Origin: Sphingopyxis sp. CCNWLW2
GTDB taxonomy: Bacteria > Pseudomonadota > Alphaproteobacteria > Sphingomonadales > Sphingomonadaceae
Assembly (NCBI RefSeq): GCF_037095755.1
Contig: NZ_JBAWKJ010000001.1
Location: 1,677,001 to 1,741,000, forward strand
DNA length: 64,000 nt
Direction of reading: 5' to 3'
Shown one piece after another: positions 33,152 to 42,062 of the stretch. Both the position numbers and the translations under genes were made by a program. Under the pieces are notes generated by a model that was not told where the DNA came from, did no database searches, and saw only the letters and a list, made by a program, of their open reading frames with translations. Every line of letters starts with the position of its first letter. The stretch's first letter is position 1.

Positions 33152-34669
33152 ATGCGCTGGAAATCGGGTTTCGCTTTTGCTCTCATGCTTACAGGCGCGG
33201 TTCCCGCCACGGCGCAGGAAACGGCCCCCAAAACCCTCGACCAACTCGCCCCCGAAATCGACGCGCTTTTCGCCAAATTTCAGGCCGAACAGCATGTTCC
33301 GGGCGTCGTCTATGGCGTCGTCAAAGACGGCAAGCTCGCCTACGTGAAGGGCCTCGGCGTCCAGAATATCACCGACAAAGGTGCGGTGACCCCCGACAGC
33401 CTGTTCCGCATCGCCTCGATGACCAAGGCGTTCACCGCGCTCTCGATCCTGAAGCTGCGCGACGACGGCAAGCTCCGCCTCGACGACCTTGCCGAACAAT
33501 ATGTGCCCGAGATGAAGGGCTGGACCTATCCGACCAAGGACAGTCCGCGCATCCGCATTCGCGACCTGCTCCAGCATGTCGGCGGCTTCGTCACCGACGA
33601 TCCGTGGGGCGACCGCCAGCAGGTGCTGCCGCAGGAGGATTTTACCCGGATGATCGCGGCGGGGGTGCCGTTCAGCCGCGTGCCGCAGAGCCAACATGAA
33701 TATTCAAACTTCGGCTATGCCTTGCTCGGCCGGATCGTCGCCAATGCTTCGGGCATGCCGTACACGGCCTATGTCCAGCGGACGATCCTGACCCCGCTCG
33801 GCATGACGAGCAGCGGCTTCGACGCGCCGAAAGCCCCGAAAGCGCGCTACGCGCTCGGCTATCGCTGGGAAAACGATCGCTGGGCCGCCGAGCCCGAGAT
33901 GGTCGACGGCGCATTCAACGCGATGGGCGGGTTGCAGGTCAGCGCGAACGACTATGCCAAATGGGTTGCCTTCCTGCTCTCCGCCTGGCCCGCGCGCGAC
34001 GATGCCGACACCGGGCCGGTCAAGCGCGCAACGGTGCGCGAAATGGCGCAGGGGCTGAACTTCACCGCGGTGGTCAATCGGACCGGCACGAGCGGCGCCG
34101 CCGCGTGCAAGCTGTCGAGCGCCTACGGCATGGGCTGGCGCGTCGCGCAGGATTGCGACCTCGGCCTGACGCTCGCGCACGGCGGCGGTTATCCGGGTTA
34201 TGGCAGCCATGTCATGCTGATGCCCGATCACGGCATCGGGGTCTTCGCGCTGTCGAACCGCACCTATGCCGGACCGTCAGGCCCCGCGTGGGACACCGCG
34301 GTCGCTATGGACAAGGCAGGGCTGCTCGAAACGCGCGCGGTGCCGGTGTCACCGGCGGTGGCGGACGCCTATGCGGCGGCCAGGGCGGCTTATGCTGCCG
34401 GCGACCTCGGCCCGCTGCAGGGCAAGCTCGCGATGAACTTCCTGCTCGACCGCTCGGCGGATAATTGGAAGGCCGAATTTACGAAGCTGAAGGCCGAGGT
34501 GGGGGCGTGCCCGACCGACGAACCGCTCGCGCCGACCGGCGCGATGTCGACCGCCTTCCGCCTTAACTGCGCGAAGGGCAAACTCGACGGGCAATTGCTG
34601 CTCGCGCCGACGGCGCCCGTCACGATCCAGGCACTGCGGTTCCGCGTCGTGCCGCCCGAGGCGCGCTGA
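33152..34669 (+). CDS. Serine hydrolase, beta-lactamase/class C family
   Basis: A 505-residue exported protein. Signal peptide residues 1-22 end PATAQ. The class C/DD-peptidase motifs are present: SMTK (Ser89, Lys92), YSN (in 'HEYSNFGYALLGR') and HGG (in 'LTLAHGGGYPGYGS'). A C-terminal extension of about 130 residues lies outside the fold. Family members include DD-peptidases, esterases and true beta-lactamases, and the sequence does not separate these. ATG 33152 follows a GGGGAG site and opens the signal peptide. It is inserted between rimM and trmD. Confidence 0.85.
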   Translation: MRWKSGFAFALMLTGAVPATAQETAPKTLDQLAPEIDALFAKFQAEQHVPGVVYGVVKDGKLAYVKGLGVQNITDKGAVTPDSLFRIASMTKAFTALSILKLRDDGKLRLDDLAEQYVPEMKGWTYPTKDSPRIRIRDLLQHVGGFVTDDPWGDRQQVLPQEDFTRMIAAGVPFSRVPQSQHEYSNFGYALLGRIVANASGMPYTAYVQRTILTPLGMTSSGFDAPKAPKARYALGYRWENDRWAAEPEMVDGAFNAMGGLQVSANDYAKWVAFLLSAWPARDDADTGPVKRATVREMAQGLNFTAVVNRTGTSGAAACKLSSAYGMGWRVAQDCDLGLTLAHGGGYPGYGSHVMLMPDHGIGVFALSNRTYAGPSGPAWDTAVAMDKAGLLETRAVPVSPAVADAYAAARAAYAAGDLGPLQGKLAMNFLLDRSADNWKAEFTKLKAEVGACPTDEPLAPTGAMSTAFRLNCAKGKLDGQLLLAPTAPVTIQALRFRVVPPEAR

Positions 34670-34750
34670 TGTCGACGGGGTGAGGCCTTAGCAAGGGACG
34701 GCCCCACCCCGTTTCGCCCTGGACCTTTGAGAGGGGAGGGCAGGGGAAAT

Positions 34751-34951
34751 TTATCGCACCCGGCGCGGGCGGATGCCGCAGCGCGCGGCGGCGCGGGTGA
34801 AGACGCTGTCTTCGCCGGGCGCGCTCGGCAGGGCGATCCATTCGCCGAGGCGGCGGAACGGGGTCGCGAGCCAGTGGAGGCCGCGGGCGATATCGGCGCT
34901 GAAATGATCATGACCGTCATTCCAAACGCGCATGAACTGCTCGTCTTTCAT
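34751..34951 (-). CDS. Small protein of unknown function, divergent from lysR
   Basis: A 66-residue protein starting MKDEQFMRVWNDGHDHFSAD, with 'ARGLHWLATPFRRLGEW' in the middle and an Arg-rich end. It has no signal peptide. A strong AGGAGA ribosome site lies 6 nt before the ATG, which supports a real gene. It faces the LysR-family gene, with a 19-bp palindrome (35028-35046) in the shared 101-bp region, so it is a likely target of that regulator. I do not recognise the family. Confidence 0.6.
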   Translation of the reverse strand: MKDEQFMRVWNDGHDHFSADIARGLHWLATPFRRLGEWIALPSAPGEDSVFTRAAARCGIRPRRVR

Positions 34952-35027
34952 CGTTCATCTCCTTTCGCTTGATGTTGCCTAGATGCACCTCTCGGCATCG
35001 CTCCGCCAACAAAAGGCGTAGACCATA

Positions 35028-35046
35028 TTATAAGCTGAGCTTATAA
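35028..35046. promoter_or_regulatory. Palindromic operator between the 66-residue gene and lysR
   Basis: TTATAAGC-TGA-GCTTATAA is a perfect 8-bp inverted repeat with a 3-bp centre and fits the T-N11-A pattern of LysR-type sites. It ends 6 bp before the LysR ATG and overlaps its ribosome site, so autorepression is likely. Confidence 0.6.
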
Positions 35047-35052
35047 GGTGGC

Positions 35053-35976
35053 ATGTCCCGCCTGCCGCCCCTCGCCGCCGTGCGCACCTTCGAAGCCGCT
35101 GGCCGTTTGCAGAATTTCTCGCGCGCCGCCGAGGAGCTGGGGTTGACGCAGGCCGCAGTCAGTTATCAAATCCGCCAATTGGAGGACCGACTCGGCCGCG
35201 CGCTCTTCGTGCGGGAGAAAGGCCGCGTGCGCCTCTCCGAAACCGGGCAGCGGCTGCTCCCCGCGATCAGCAACGCCTTCGCGACGATGGGCGACGCCTT
35301 CGCCGCGCTCGGCAGCGACGAGGCGGACGTGTTGACGATCAACGCCGCGACCAGCTTCGGCGGCACTTGGCTCAGCGCGCGCATCGGCAGCTTCCAGCTC
35401 CAATATCCCGAACTCGCGGTGCGCATGGCGATGAGCAACGATCTGATCGACTTCGATGCTTCGAACGTCGACGTCGCGATCCGCATCGGCAAGGGGGTGT
35501 GGCCCGGGCTGCGTGCCGATTTCCTGATGCGCCAATATCTCGCGCCGATCGCTTCGCCGGCCTTTATCGAAGAACATGACATTCGCGAGCCCGCCGACCT
35601 GCTCCGCGTCCAGCGGCTCGCGCCGAACGACAGCTGGTGGGCCGAATGGTTCGCCTTGGCCGGCGTGGCGAGGCCGCCGGCGTCGACCCGGCGCGGGATC
35701 GAACTCGACAGCCAGTTGCAGGAAGGCAGCGCGGTACAGGCGGGCTTCGGCGTCGCGATGATGACCCCGCTCTATTGGCAGGGCGAGCTCGCGAGCGGGC
35801 GGCTGGTCCAGCCCTTCGACACGCTCTATGTTTCGGCCTCGTCGGGCATGTGGCTCGTCCACCGCGACAACCGTGTCGGCGTGCGCAAGATCGAGCGCTT
35901 CCGCGAATGGCTGCACGCCGAAATCGACAAGGATCGCCACCTGCTGTCCGACGCGCTATTGAAGCCGCCGTCATGA
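35053..35976 (+). CDS. LysR-family transcriptional regulator (GcvA-like)
   Basis: A 307-residue protein. A winged HTH covers residues 1-65 (LAAVRTFEAAGRLQNFSRAA, 'LTQAAVSYQIRQLED'); the periplasmic-binding-like effector domain covers about 92-300 ('DVAIRIGKGVWPGLRADFL'). The subgroup resembles GcvA and beta-lactamase-type regulators (AmpR relatives). It is close to a serine-hydrolase gene (33152-34669), but the small divergent gene lies between them. The palindrome at 35028-35046 is its probable binding site. Confidence 0.88.
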   Translation: MSRLPPLAAVRTFEAAGRLQNFSRAAEELGLTQAAVSYQIRQLEDRLGRALFVREKGRVRLSETGQRLLPAISNAFATMGDAFAALGSDEADVLTINAATSFGGTWLSARIGSFQLQYPELAVRMAMSNDLIDFDASNVDVAIRIGKGVWPGLRADFLMRQYLAPIASPAFIEEHDIREPADLLRVQRLAPNDSWWAEWFALAGVARPPASTRRGIELDSQLQEGSAVQAGFGVAMMTPLYWQGELASGRLVQPFDTLYVSASSGMWLVHRDNRVGVRKIERFREWLHAEIDKDRHLLSDALLKPPS

Positions 35977-35989
35977 TCTTCGCCGACCA

Positions 35990-36343
35990 GTGGGACCGAG
36001 GACGCGTCAAGGAGTCGGGGCAATCGAGATTTCTGTCGAACTAGCCAGCATCAGGGGGCCTGTCCTGCTGACCTTCTGGGCCGCTGCCCTGCTTGTCGTA
36101 ACATCGGTCTTGTTTCGTTTGAGCGAGCGGCGATATCGGATGGCACGGTCCCTCGTGGCCGTTGTCGCGACGATTTTTGTCGTCCTTGTGCCGCTGGCAC
36201 TATTCAAGCCCGACAATAGCACGGCCATCCATTGGGATCGCCTCGCGCTGGTCATCGGTGGCGCATTCGCCGTTTCATGGACCATGTGCCAAATTCTTGC
36301 CCGCAAAAGCAGAAGTCACGCTGTCGGCAAATTGTTCGATTGA
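35990..36343 (+). CDS. Small membrane protein of unknown function
   Basis: Up to 117 residues, with three hydrophobic segments (about residues 25-45, 53-73 and 84-104: LLTFWAAALLVVTSVLF, LVAVVATIFVVLVPLALF, LALVIGGAFAVSWTM). The start is unclear: GTG 35990 opens the frame 13 nt after lysR, but an AAGGAG site at about 36009 would serve a later start with no standard codon. GC content is lower than in the neighbours. No family is recognised. Confidence 0.5.
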   Translation: MGPRTRQGVGAIEISVELASIRGPVLLTFWAAALLVVTSVLFRLSERRYRMARSLVAVVATIFVVLVPLALFKPDNSTAIHWDRLALVIGGAFAVSWTMCQILARKSRSHAVGKLFD

Positions 36344-36350
36344 ATTTGTT

Positions 36351-36935
36351 TTACCGCCTCGCGCGGCGCTTCAACATGCTTGGCGCGCGGCGATAGACCT
36401 GCTGGAACGCGGCGTTGAACGACCGCACGCTGCCAAAGCCTGCCGCCAGCGCGATGTCGGTCATGCCCAGGTCGGTGGTATCGATCAGTCGCTTCGCGCG
36501 CTGGATGCGCGCCGTGCGCGCGGCGGCCAGCGGTGTGGTGTCGAGATGGCGGCGGAACAGCCGCGTCAGGTGGCGGGCGCCGATGCCGAGCCGCCCGGCC
36601 AGCGCCTCGACGTCTGCCTGATCGAGCGCACCCTCCTCGATCAGCCGCAGCGCGCGATCGACGGTCGCGCGGGTGCCGTTCCACGCCGGCGAGCGCGGTG
36701 CCGTCTCCGGCCGGCAGCGAAGGCAGGGGCGAAAGCCCGCGCGCTCGGCCGCCGCGGCGCTGCGATAATAGCTGACGTTGCGCGAGAGCGGCTGGCGCAC
36801 CGGGCAGACCGGACGGCAATAGATGCCGGTCGATTTGACCGCGATGAAGATAATTCCGTCATAGGCCGGATCGCGCGCATAGCGCACCCGTTCGCACAGC
36901 GCGAAATCGAGGTCGGGTTCGTCGGGCGGCGTCAT
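36351..36935 (-). CDS. Ada-like methylphosphotriester-sensing AraC regulator
   Basis: A 194-residue protein. The N-terminal Ada zinc domain has Cys40, Cys44, Cys71 and Cys74 (GIYCRPVCPVR and FRPCLRCRP); the first Cys would accept methyl groups from DNA phosphotriesters. The C-terminal AraC HTH spans about 95-190 ('AALAGRLGIGARHLTRLF', 'DIALAAGFGSVRSFNAAF'). The alkylguanine transferase domain of full Ada is absent, so this is the AdaA type. It should activate alkylation-repair genes, none of which is adjacent. Confidence 0.9.
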   Translation of the reverse strand: MTPPDEPDLDFALCERVRYARDPAYDGIIFIAVKSTGIYCRPVCPVRQPLSRNVSYYRSAAAAERAGFRPCLRCRPETAPRSPAWNGTRATVDRALRLIEEGALDQADVEALAGRLGIGARHLTRLFRRHLDTTPLAAARTARIQRAKRLIDTTDLGMTDIALAAGFGSVRSFNAAFQQVYRRAPSMLKRRARR

Positions 36936-37060
36936 GCGCTCTTTATACGGGAATCGGCCGCGCTTGTCCGGGGGTGTCGGTGACCGCGTCCGATTCCTGC
37001 CAGCGATGGTGCGGCGGCGCCGCTATCATCGGCGGCATAGCCAGAGCAGGAGCAAGCCCG

Positions 37061-37471
37061 ATGGCCTCGATCCACCACGAAATCTTCATTGCCGCCGACC
37101 CCGACACGATCTGGGACGCCGCGCGCGACGTCGGCCGGCTCCACGACCGGCTCGTCCCCGGGTTCGTCGCCGCTACCGAAATGCTCGAAGGCGACGGCGC
37201 GCCGGTACGCCGCGTCACCTTTGCGAACGGCGCGGTGGCCGACGAAACGATCGTCTCGGTCGACGATGACCGCCGCCGCCTCGTCTGGGCGATCAAGGCG
37301 TTCGATCATCATAATGGCGTGCTCGAAGTCGCCGGGGCCGAAGGTGGCGCGCGGGTGCGCTGGACCGCCGACCTCCTGCCCGACGCGCTCGCGCAGCAAG
37401 TCGCACCGATGATGGCGCAGGGGCTGGCGCGCATGAAGGCGCATATGGAACGCGTGCGCGTCGACAGCTGA
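37061..37471 (+). CDS. SRPBCC-fold (polyketide cyclase/Bet v1-like) protein
   Basis: A 136-residue protein with the START/Bet v1 hydrophobic-pocket layout: '[20 protein letters not shown]' (first strand and helix), a beta sheet through '[21 protein letters not shown]', and a long C-terminal helix ([20 protein letters not shown]). The ligand is unknown. ATG 37061 has GCAGGAGCA upstream; earlier in-frame codons are out of the fold. It lies 38 bp upstream of trmD on the same strand. Confidence 0.78.
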   Translation: MASIHHEIFIAADPDTIWDAARDVGRLHDRLVPGFVAATEMLEGDGAPVRRVTFANGAVADETIVSVDDDRRRLVWAIKAFDHHNGVLEVAGAEGGARVRWTADLLPDALAQQVAPMMAQGLARMKAHMERVRVDS

Positions 37472-37509
37472 CGCTTGCCAAGCGGGGTCGGTGGGCGGCA
37501 TGGGGATAT

Positions 37510-38220
37510 ATGCCCTTCAACGCCGTCCCCCTGACGCTTTACCCCGACATGTTCCCCGGCCCGCTGGGGCACAGCATGGCGGGGCGCGCGCTCGAAAGCG
37601 GGACCTGGCACTGCGCGCCGGTGCAGATCCGCGATTTCGCGACCGACAAGCATCGCACCGTCGACGATACGCCCGCGGGCGGCGGCGCGGGCATGGTGCT
37701 CAAGGCCGATGTGCTGGGCGCGGCGATCGACCATGCGGTGGCGGCGCATCCAGGCCTTCCGATCCTCGCGATGACCCCGCGCGGCACCCCGATCACGCAG
37801 GCGCGCGTGCGCCAGCTTTCGGCCGGCCCCGGCGCGATCATCCTCTGCGGCCGCTTCGAGGGATTCGACGAACGCATCTTCGACGCAAGGCCGATCGAAG
37901 AGGTGTCGATGGGCGACATCATCCTGTCGGGCGGCGAGATGGGGGCGCTGTTGCTGCTCGACGCTTGCATTCGGCTGCTTCCCGGCGTCATGGGCGCCTC
38001 CGCCAGCGGCGACGATGAATCGTTCGAGCAAGGCCTGCTCGAATATCCGCACTATACCCGGCCGGTCAGCTGGGAAGGGCGCGATATTCCCGACGTGCTG
38101 CGGTCGGGCGATCACAAGAAGATCGCGGCGTGGCGCCGGGAGCAGGCCGAAAGCGATACGAAGGCGCGGCGCCCCGATCTGTGGGCCGCCTATTCTGCCG
38201 GACGCTCCGGCGGCCGATAG
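37510..38220 (+). CDS. trmD: tRNA (guanine-37-N1)-methyltransferase
   Basis: A 236-residue SPOUT-fold enzyme that methylates G37 of tRNAs using SAM. The trefoil-knot region is visible ('[14 protein letters not shown]', '[20 protein letters not shown]') with the catalytic Asp in '[16 protein letters not shown]'. It normally follows rimM directly; here it is 4.4 kb away. Its last 31 bp overlap the 3' end of the opposite-strand sulfatase-like gene (38190-39563). Confidence 0.97.
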   Translation: MPFNAVPLTLYPDMFPGPLGHSMAGRALESGTWHCAPVQIRDFATDKHRTVDDTPAGGGAGMVLKADVLGAAIDHAVAAHPGLPILAMTPRGTPITQARVRQLSAGPGAIILCGRFEGFDERIFDARPIEEVSMGDIILSGGEMGALLLLDACIRLLPGVMGASASGDDESFEQGLLEYPHYTRPVSWEGRDIPDVLRSGDHKKIAAWRREQAESDTKARRPDLWAAYSAGRSGGR

Positions 38221-39563
38221 CGCAGCAGCACCCAAGGCACCTTCGTGCTGTCGAACATCATCCGGCTTTTCTGCTGGGTGAAGGGCGGCATATGATCGCC
38301 GACGATCAATATGTCGGTCGGCGGGAAATCGGGCCGGCTTGCCATCGTGGCGAGCGCAGCCGCAGTGTCGTCCCAGATCGCGAAGAGGCGGCAGACCGGC
38401 GGATAGTCTCCGTCGAGCATAGGGCCGAGCTGGCGGCAATTCTCGGTGCGCAACTGGGCGTTGGCGACCACCGGCAGGTGCGAATTGAGCGTCAGCCAGT
38501 AAATGAACTGCGGCTGCTTCGCCGCGGCGAGGTCGCGGCCGATCAGGCGCGGGATGTCGCGGTCGCACGCGCCGGGAAAGACATTCGGGCAATGCCCCGC
38601 GCCCTGCGCCTCGATCGCGTCGCGAAAACTCATCCGCTCGAACCCGATGAGCGGGTACCATCGGTCGCGGTCGAAGAATGTCGGGGAAAAGCCGTGATAG
38701 GCATGCGTCCCATATCCGCGCCGTGCGAGCGTCGCGGGCAGGCAATCGGGCTCGGCCGCGACGATCTCCCTATAATCGCCCCAACGCTGGCACAGCTCGC
38801 GAATCTCGCCCTTGGTCGTCGAATTGTAAAAGGTCGTGCTGCCCTGGCTGATCTCGAAACGCTCGGCGAGTTCGGGGCGCGTCCAGATGGCGTCGAGCCG
38901 TGTGCGCAGCGCGGGCTCGGTGGGCAGCCCCATCGCCTCGACCACGACGATCATCACATGCCTTTTGCCATCGGCGAGCTTCAGAAAGCCGGTCTGCTGC
39001 GTCGCCGAGGTGAAGGGGGCGTCGGCGGGCGCCAGGCGGTTATAGGCGGTGGACCCGTCGCGCGCCCGTACATAGTCGGCGGTTGCCAGCGTATAGGTCA
39101 GCGCCGCGGCGGCGGCCATCCATTGCAGTCCGCGCAGATTGTTCGGCCGGCGAAGCTGCCGCGCGGCGATCGCCAGCACGAGGATCAGCAGCGCCCCGCC
39201 GACCATATATTCGGGCGAGGCGGCGGGGCGGAGGTCGAGCACCAGCGCGATAACCGACAAGATCATGCTGACGTGCATGTTGAACATGCTCGCGATGAAA
39301 ACGAGCGTCAGATAGGTGAGGAGGCCGAAAAAGGCCGAAAGGCGGATCCAGTATCCGAACCAGCTCGCGACGAAGCCGACCGCGGCGCACAGCCAGATTT
39401 CAGGCGCGCGCATCGGTCCGCCCATGATGGTGATCGGCAGGAAGGGCAGGTTGGGCAGCAGCATCCAGCACAGCGCCCAGTTGAGGAACGCCGCCAGCCC
39501 GGCGCCGTCGGCGGGCGCAAAAGCGCGGCTCGCGAGCGGCTTTATGGCGGTCATCTGCAGCAT
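38190..39563 (-). CDS. Sulfatase/alkaline-phosphatase-fold membrane enzyme (LtaS/EptA-like)
   Basis: A 457-residue protein. An N-terminal block of about four or five membrane helices (residues 20-165) is followed by a sulfatase-like domain: 'VVVEAMGLP' (metal-binding strand), '[10 protein letters not shown]' (likely nucleophile Thr), '[12 protein letters not shown]', '[11 protein letters not shown]' and '[11 protein letters not shown]' (metal Asp-His). This is the layout of phosphoethanolamine or phosphoglycerol transferases of the envelope. The exact donor and acceptor are unknown. Its 3' end overlaps trmD by 31 bp in convergent orientation. Confidence 0.8.
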   Translation of the reverse strand: MLQMTAIKPLASRAFAPADGAGLAAFLNWALCWMLLPNLPFLPITIMGGPMRAPEIWLCAAVGFVASWFGYWIRLSAFFGLLTYLTLVFIASMFNMHVSMILSVIALVLDLRPAASPEYMVGGALLILVLAIAARQLRRPNNLRGLQWMAAAAALTYTLATADYVRARDGSTAYNRLAPADAPFTSATQQTGFLKLADGKRHVMIVVVEAMGLPTEPALRTRLDAIWTRPELAERFEISQGSTTFYNSTTKGEIRELCQRWGDYREIVAAEPDCLPATLARRGYGTHAYHGFSPTFFDRDRWYPLIGFERMSFRDAIEAQGAGHCPNVFPGACDRDIPRLIGRDLAAAKQPQFIYWLTLNSHLPVVANAQLRTENCRQLGPMLDGDYPPVCRLFAIWDDTAAALATMASRPDFPPTDILIVGDHMPPFTQQKSRMMFDSTKVPWVLLRYRPPERPAE

Positions 39564-39643
39564 CGGGGCCCTCCGCTGCCGTCCATGGCGGATTTTGGTT
39601 AATGGCCGTTTAAATCCGCCGCGCTGGTTTCCTGCCGAGACCC

Positions 39644-39672
39644 TTGCATTTCGTACCTTTCCGGCGTAGTGG
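39644..39672 (+). promoter_or_regulatory. Candidate rplS promoter
   Basis: TTGCAT (39644-39649), a 17-nt spacer and TAGTGG (39667-39672), with the same -10 as the rplU promoter. The start near 39680 gives a leader of about 215 nt. The 333-bp gap 39564-39896 holds no gene that I can support. It contains a hairpin (CCCCG-ACCGG / CCGGA-CGGGG at 39735-39758) that could have a leader role. Confidence 0.5.
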
Positions 39673-39896
39673 CCGCGGCTTCGAGTGGAACCGGGCGAAT
39701 CGCATTGCTTGCGCGCGCCCGTCGTCCGCTTATCCCCGACCGGTCATCCGGACGGGGCGCAGGGTTCCCGAAGTGCTGCGATCGGGGGACTTTGCCGACA
39801 GATACGGTTACGCAGGCCGGACCTTTGGGAGCGTCATGTCGATGCTCGGGACCGACCTGCCTCTGGCGCGCGGCGAAAAGAAAAGGACTAGAGGAC

Positions 39897-40274
39897 ATGA
39901 ACCTCATCCAGACGATCGAAGCCGAAGAAATCGCCAAAGCGGCGAAGACCATTCCGACCTTCCGTCCCGGCGACACGCTGAAAGTCGGCGTGAAGGTGGT
40001 CGAAGGCGAACGCACCCGCGTCCAGAATTTCGAAGGCGTGTGCATCGCACGCTCGAACAAGGGCATGGGCTCCAACTTCACCGTGCGCAAAATGTCGTTC
40101 GGCGAAGGTGTCGAGCGCGTGTTCCCGCTCTATTCGCCCAACATCGACTCGATTACCGTCATCCGCAAGGGTGCCGTGCGTCGTGCGAAGCTTTACTATC
40201 TTCGTGGCCGCACTGGTAAATCGGCGCGTATTGCGGAGCGCCGCGAATACCGGTCGGAAGCCGGCGAAGGCTAA
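39897..40274 (+). CDS. rplS: 50S ribosomal protein L19
   Basis: A 125-residue L19: [20 protein letters not shown], '[16 protein letters not shown]', '[11 protein letters not shown]', '[15 protein letters not shown]' and '[18 protein letters not shown]'. It lies at the 30S-50S interface. A GAGGA site lies 2-6 nt upstream of ATG 39897. It is not adjacent to trmD as usual, but has its own promoter and terminator, with the sulfatase-like gene between them on the other strand. Confidence 0.97.
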   Translation: MNLIQTIEAEEIAKAAKTIPTFRPGDTLKVGVKVVEGERTRVQNFEGVCIARSNKGMGSNFTVRKMSFGEGVERVFPLYSPNIDSITVIRKGAVRRAKLYYLRGRTGKSARIAERREYRSEAGEG

Positions 40275-40311
40275 GGAGAGCTTCTCCTCTACAAAGCCGA
40301 AACAGCTTTCA

Positions 40312-40352
40312 AAAACGACCGGTTCCGCCAACAGGCAGAGCCGGTCGTTTTC
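40312..40352 (+). terminator. Intrinsic terminator of rplS
   Basis: An 11-bp stem AAAACGACCGG (40312-40322) / CCGGTCGTTTT (40341-40351) followed by CTTTT. It lies 38 nt past the rplS stop. Confidence 0.85.
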
Positions 40353-40372
40353 TTTTGGGCAAAGCGAATTTC

Positions 40373-40984
40373 ATGCATCAGTCCGTCCTCCCGTTCCAGC
40401 CGACGCGGCGCGCCTTCCTTGGCGCGGTGCTCGCATTCGGCGTGTCGGGCGAAGCGACGGCGCTCACCAATGCGCAGCGCGTCGTGGCGGCGGCGCGGCG
40501 GCAGGTTGGTGTCACGCTGTCCTATGACCCGGCCTACACCGTGCTTCGCTTTCCGAACGGCGATGTCGACCGCGCGAAGGGCGTTTGCACCGACGTCGTG
40601 ATCCGCGCGTTTCGCGATGCGCTCGGCCAGGACCTCCAGGCCCTTGTAAACGCCGACATGAAAGCCAATTTTGCGGCCTATCCCAAAAACTGGGGGCTCG
40701 GCCGCCCCGACCGCAATATCGACCATCGCCGTGTGCCCAACCTCGCGACCTATTGGCGGCGGCAGGGCGCATCCTTACCCGTCACAACCAATCCCGCCGA
40801 CTGGCGCCCGGGCGACATCTTCACCGCGATGGTGAACGGCAAGTTGCCGCACACCGGCATCGTGTCCGACCGCAAGGATACGACCGGCGTGCCGCTCGTC
40901 CTCCACAATATCGGTGGCGGCACGCGCGAGGAGGATGCGCTGTTCGACCATAAGCTGACCGGCCATTTCCGCTGGAAAGTCTGA
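40373..40984 (+). CDS. DUF1287 family protein, probable Tat substrate
   Basis: A 203-residue protein. The N terminus PTRRAFLGAVLAFGVSG carries a twin-arginine motif and a hydrophobic segment, so export by Tat is likely. The mature part is the DUF1287 (YijF) fold, a cysteine-peptidase-like domain: 'GVCTDVVIRAFRDAL' (candidate Cys), 'NIDHRRVPNLATYWRR' and 'LPHTGIVSDRK' (candidate His). The enzyme activity of the family has not been established to my knowledge. It lies between rplS and asd on the same strand. Confidence 0.8.
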   Translation: MHQSVLPFQPTRRAFLGAVLAFGVSGEATALTNAQRVVAAARRQVGVTLSYDPAYTVLRFPNGDVDRAKGVCTDVVIRAFRDALGQDLQALVNADMKANFAAYPKNWGLGRPDRNIDHRRVPNLATYWRRQGASLPVTTNPADWRPGDIFTAMVNGKLPHTGIVSDRKDTTGVPLVLHNIGGGTREEDALFDHKLTGHFRWKV

Positions 40985-41031
40985 ATTATCGTAACGTTTT
41001 CAACCAAGTTCTTGCCTTGAGGAGTGAGTAA

Positions 41032-42057
41032 ATGGGTTATCGTATCGTAGTCGCCGGAGCCACGGGCAATGTCGGGCGCGAAGTGCTCGCCATTCTCGCC
41101 GAGCGCGAATTTCCCTACGACGAACTGGCGGCGGTCGCATCGTCGCGCAGCCAGGGCGACGAGATCGAAATCGGCGATACCGGTAAAACCGTGAAGTGCC
41201 AGAATATCGAGAATTTCGACTGGGCCGGCTGGGACATGGCGATTTTCGCGATCGGCAGCGACGCGACCGCAATCCACGCGCCCAAGGCCGCCGCGGCGGG
41301 CTGCGTCGTGATCGATAACAGCTCGCTTTACCGCATGGACCCCGACGTGCCGCTGATCGTGCCCGAGGTGAACCCCGACGCGATCGACGGCTATACCAAG
41401 CGCAACATCATCGCGAACCCGAACTGCTCGACCGCGCAGATGGTCGTCGCGCTGAAGCCGCTGCACGACGCCGCCAAGATCAAGCGCGTCGTCGTCTCGA
41501 CCTATCAGTCGGTGTCGGGCGCGGGCAAGGCGGGCATGGACGAGCTCTGGAACCAGACGCGCCAGATCTTCGTCGGCGACGAAAAGGACGTGCAGAAGTT
41601 CACCAAGCAGATCGCCTTCAACGTCATCCCGCACATCGACAAGTTCCTCGACGACGGCTCGACCAAGGAAGAGTGGAAGATGGTCGTCGAAACGAAGAAG
41701 ATCCTCGATCCCAAGATCAAGGTCACCGCGACCTGCGTCCGCGTGCCGGTGTTTGTCGGCCACTCCGAGGCGATCAACATCGAGATGGAGGATGAACTGT
41801 CGGCCGAGGACGCGCAGCGCATCCTCCGCGAAGCGCCCGGCGTCGTGCTCCACGACAAGCGCGAGGACGGCGGCTACATCACCCCCGTCGAATGCGTCGG
41901 CGATTTCGCGACCTTCGTGTCGCGCGTGCGCGAAGACCCGACGGTCGAAAACGGCCTCAACCTCTGGTGCGTCAGTGATAACCTCCGCAAGGGCGCGGCG
42001 CTGAACGCAGTGCAGATCGCCGAACTGCTCGGCCGCCGCCACCTCAAGAAGGGCTGA
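41032..42057 (+). CDS. asd: Aspartate-semialdehyde dehydrogenase
   Basis: A 341-residue enzyme that reduces aspartyl phosphate to aspartate semialdehyde for lysine, methionine, threonine and DAP synthesis. The N-terminal NADP loop is VAGATGNVG (residues 7-15). Catalytic Cys132 lies in NPNCSTAQ; the substrate-binding region 'VSTYQSVSGAGKAGMDEL' and the His in 'VPVFVGHSEAINIEM' are present. A TGAGGAG ribosome site precedes ATG 41032. A large palindromic repeat follows. Confidence 0.97.
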   Translation: MGYRIVVAGATGNVGREVLAILAEREFPYDELAAVASSRSQGDEIEIGDTGKTVKCQNIENFDWAGWDMAIFAIGSDATAIHAPKAAAAGCVVIDNSSLYRMDPDVPLIVPEVNPDAIDGYTKRNIIANPNCSTAQMVVALKPLHDAAKIKRVVVSTYQSVSGAGKAGMDELWNQTRQIFVGDEKDVQKFTKQIAFNVIPHIDKFLDDGSTKEEWKMVVETKKILDPKIKVTATCVRVPVFVGHSEAINIEMEDELSAEDAQRILREAPGVVLHDKREDGGYITPVECVGDFATFVSRVREDPTVENGLNLWCVSDNLRKGAALNAVQIAELLGRRHLKKG

Positions 42058-42062
42058 ATCCA

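Noticed and set aside
34679..34735. Imperfect GGGGTGAGGCC/GGCCCCACCCC hairpin downstream of the serine hydrolase gene
   Set aside because: It may be a terminator or a degenerate repeat, but the stem is interrupted and no T-run follows, so it is not listed as a feature.
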